Source: Spirochaetales bacterium (GTDB lineage Bacteria; Spirochaetota; Spirochaetia; JAGLYY01). Taken from it: a DNA stretch of 6,523 nt. Shown here piece by piece: positions 5,777 to 6,523 of the stretch. The stretch spans positions 1 to 6,523 of the forward strand of contig JAGLYY010000299.1 of the NCBI GenBank assembly GCA_023131935.1. Direction: 5' to 3'. Both the position numbers and the translations under genes were made by a program. The notes beneath the pieces are model-generated. The model had not been told where the DNA came from, did not search any database, and saw nothing but the letters and a program-made list of their open reading frames with translations. The first letter of the stretch is position 1; each line of letters opens with the position of its first letter.

Positions 5777-6523
5777 GAAGGCATTTTCTATTGTTACTGT
5801 TTCTCTTTATCCCGGCACTCTCTTTTCCTCAAACTACGGAACCGGAAGAACCGGAAATAGTTCTTCCTTCCATGATGCTTGAGATTAAAGATATTTCCGT
5901 TCACACTACCGATCATATTTTCATAGGCCTGGATGAACTGGAGATATCCAGCCTCGAGGGAGTACTCCCGGGGGTAGGGGAGTTTATCCTTCCTGAGGAG
6001 GCTTTTGAGATTTCAGTGCCCGACCAGCCCCTTTCAGAGGGGGAGTCCGGAACAGGAATTTTCGGACAGGGTTCTGTTGGTGCCGGCCTTCGGGGATATA
6101 TCCTCGGAGAAATTTCCTTGTATAAAATTGGACAGGAACCGGGACTGAATCTTACTTTTCATCACGATCGGATGGATGGTTTCGGTTCCCATCCCGCGGG
6201 GCAGGGGTTTTTTAAGAGAGAGAGTGAATTAATGGGCATTCTCCGATACCAGGGGACTCCCCTTTCCTGGGAAGGATCAGCTTCCTATAACGAGAGGGAA
6301 GATGGCCTTCAGGGATTATCTCCCTACTTCTCCCTGAACCGGAGGGAAGTTGATGGACATATTGCATTGAAATATCCTTTGTCCGATTCCTTTAAAGTTG
6401 GCGTGGGTATGAAAGGGGCTTATCTCTCACATCTGCTTATCCGGGAGGGAACTCCAAGGGACCGGCCGTTTTCCCTTCTCAACCCTTCTGTTTTCCTCGA
6501 ATATGATTCTGACTGGTTTGGAG
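5773..6523 (+). CDS. Probable outer-membrane beta-barrel protein, N-terminal part (cut by window end)
   Basis: The frame is open for 250 codons to the window edge, so only the N-terminal part is seen. Residues 1-20 (MRRHFLLLLFLFIPALSFPQ) are a signal peptide. Residues 21-92 form an acidic, proline-containing segment (TTEPEEPEIVLPSMMLEIKD, later LPGVGEFILPEEAFEISVPD), probably a periplasmic extension. From about residue 93 the sequence turns Gly- and aromatic-rich with alternating polar and non-polar residues, typical of transmembrane beta-strands: LRGYILGEISLYKI (106-119), GLNLTFHHDRMDG (124-136), SELMGILRYQG (151-161), LSWEGSASYNERED (164-177), DGHIALKYPL (194-203) and FKVGVGMKGAYLS (207-219). 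No TonB box or plug domain is recognised. It most likely sits in the outer membrane and, being coupled to the TPR gene, may be its partner. Family and total length cannot be judged without the rest. A secreted beta-solenoid is a less likely alternative. Confidence 0.72.
   Translation, partial: MRRHFLLLLFLFIPALSFPQTTEPEEPEIVLPSMMLEIKDISVHTTDHIFIGLDELEISSLEGVLPGVGEFILPEEAFEISVPDQPLSEGESGTGIFGQGSVGAGLRGYILGEISLYKIGQEPGLNLTFHHDRMDGFGSHPAGQGFFKRESELMGILRYQGTPLSWEGSASYNEREDGLQGLSPYFSLNRREVDGHIALKYPLSDSFKVGVGMKGAYLSHLLIREGTPRDRPFSLLNPSVFLEYDSDWFG

Overview
The window looks like chromosomal DNA of a Gram-negative, moderate-GC bacterium, most probably a spirochaete of the Spirochaeta/Treponema kind. 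This is inferred from protein style only: a diderm envelope operon with a very long TPR protein and a beta-barrel protein, next to a GxxExxR-type gene, a combination I associate with that phylum. There are no rRNA, tRNA or housekeeping genes to fix the taxonomy.

Left part (1-1117, mainly minus strand). An accessory patch. A strong hairpin (38-72) may act as a terminator in either direction. Positions 117-467 hold a minus-strand open frame of doubtful status. Positions 458-631 encode the decayed C-terminal end of a DDE integrase/transposase, recognisable from NSIRPHQGIGN and the terminal SRPVLFGMYRHYYRKA. Then comes an intact small gene, 743-1117 minus, for a GxxExxR protein (PD-(D/E)xK nuclease-like fold). 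It has a near-perfect Shine-Dalgarno sequence and a terminator hairpin overlapping its stop codon.

Middle (1118-1585). A divergent intergenic region of about 470 bases. No convincing gene is seen. It holds two small inverted repeats, a tandem 7-mer, and at its right end a TATAAT box for the rightward operon.

Right part (1608-6523, plus strand). Three genes in a row, very probably one operon: (i) an exported protein of about 418 residues with an NlpC/P60-like Cys/His arrangement; (ii) after 44 bases, an exported 955-residue protein made almost entirely of TPR-like helical repeats; (iii) overlapping it by ATGA, an exported protein with an acidic N-terminal segment followed by beta-strand-rich sequence typical of an outer-membrane barrel, cut off by the window end. 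All three carry signal peptides, so the operon appears to act in the periplasm and outer membrane. The reading I favour is an envelope assembly or remodelling module in which the TPR solenoid scaffolds the barrel and the cysteine hydrolase-like protein works on cell wall or on a partner. That joint function is inference. No gene symbols are assigned because none can be recognised with certainty.
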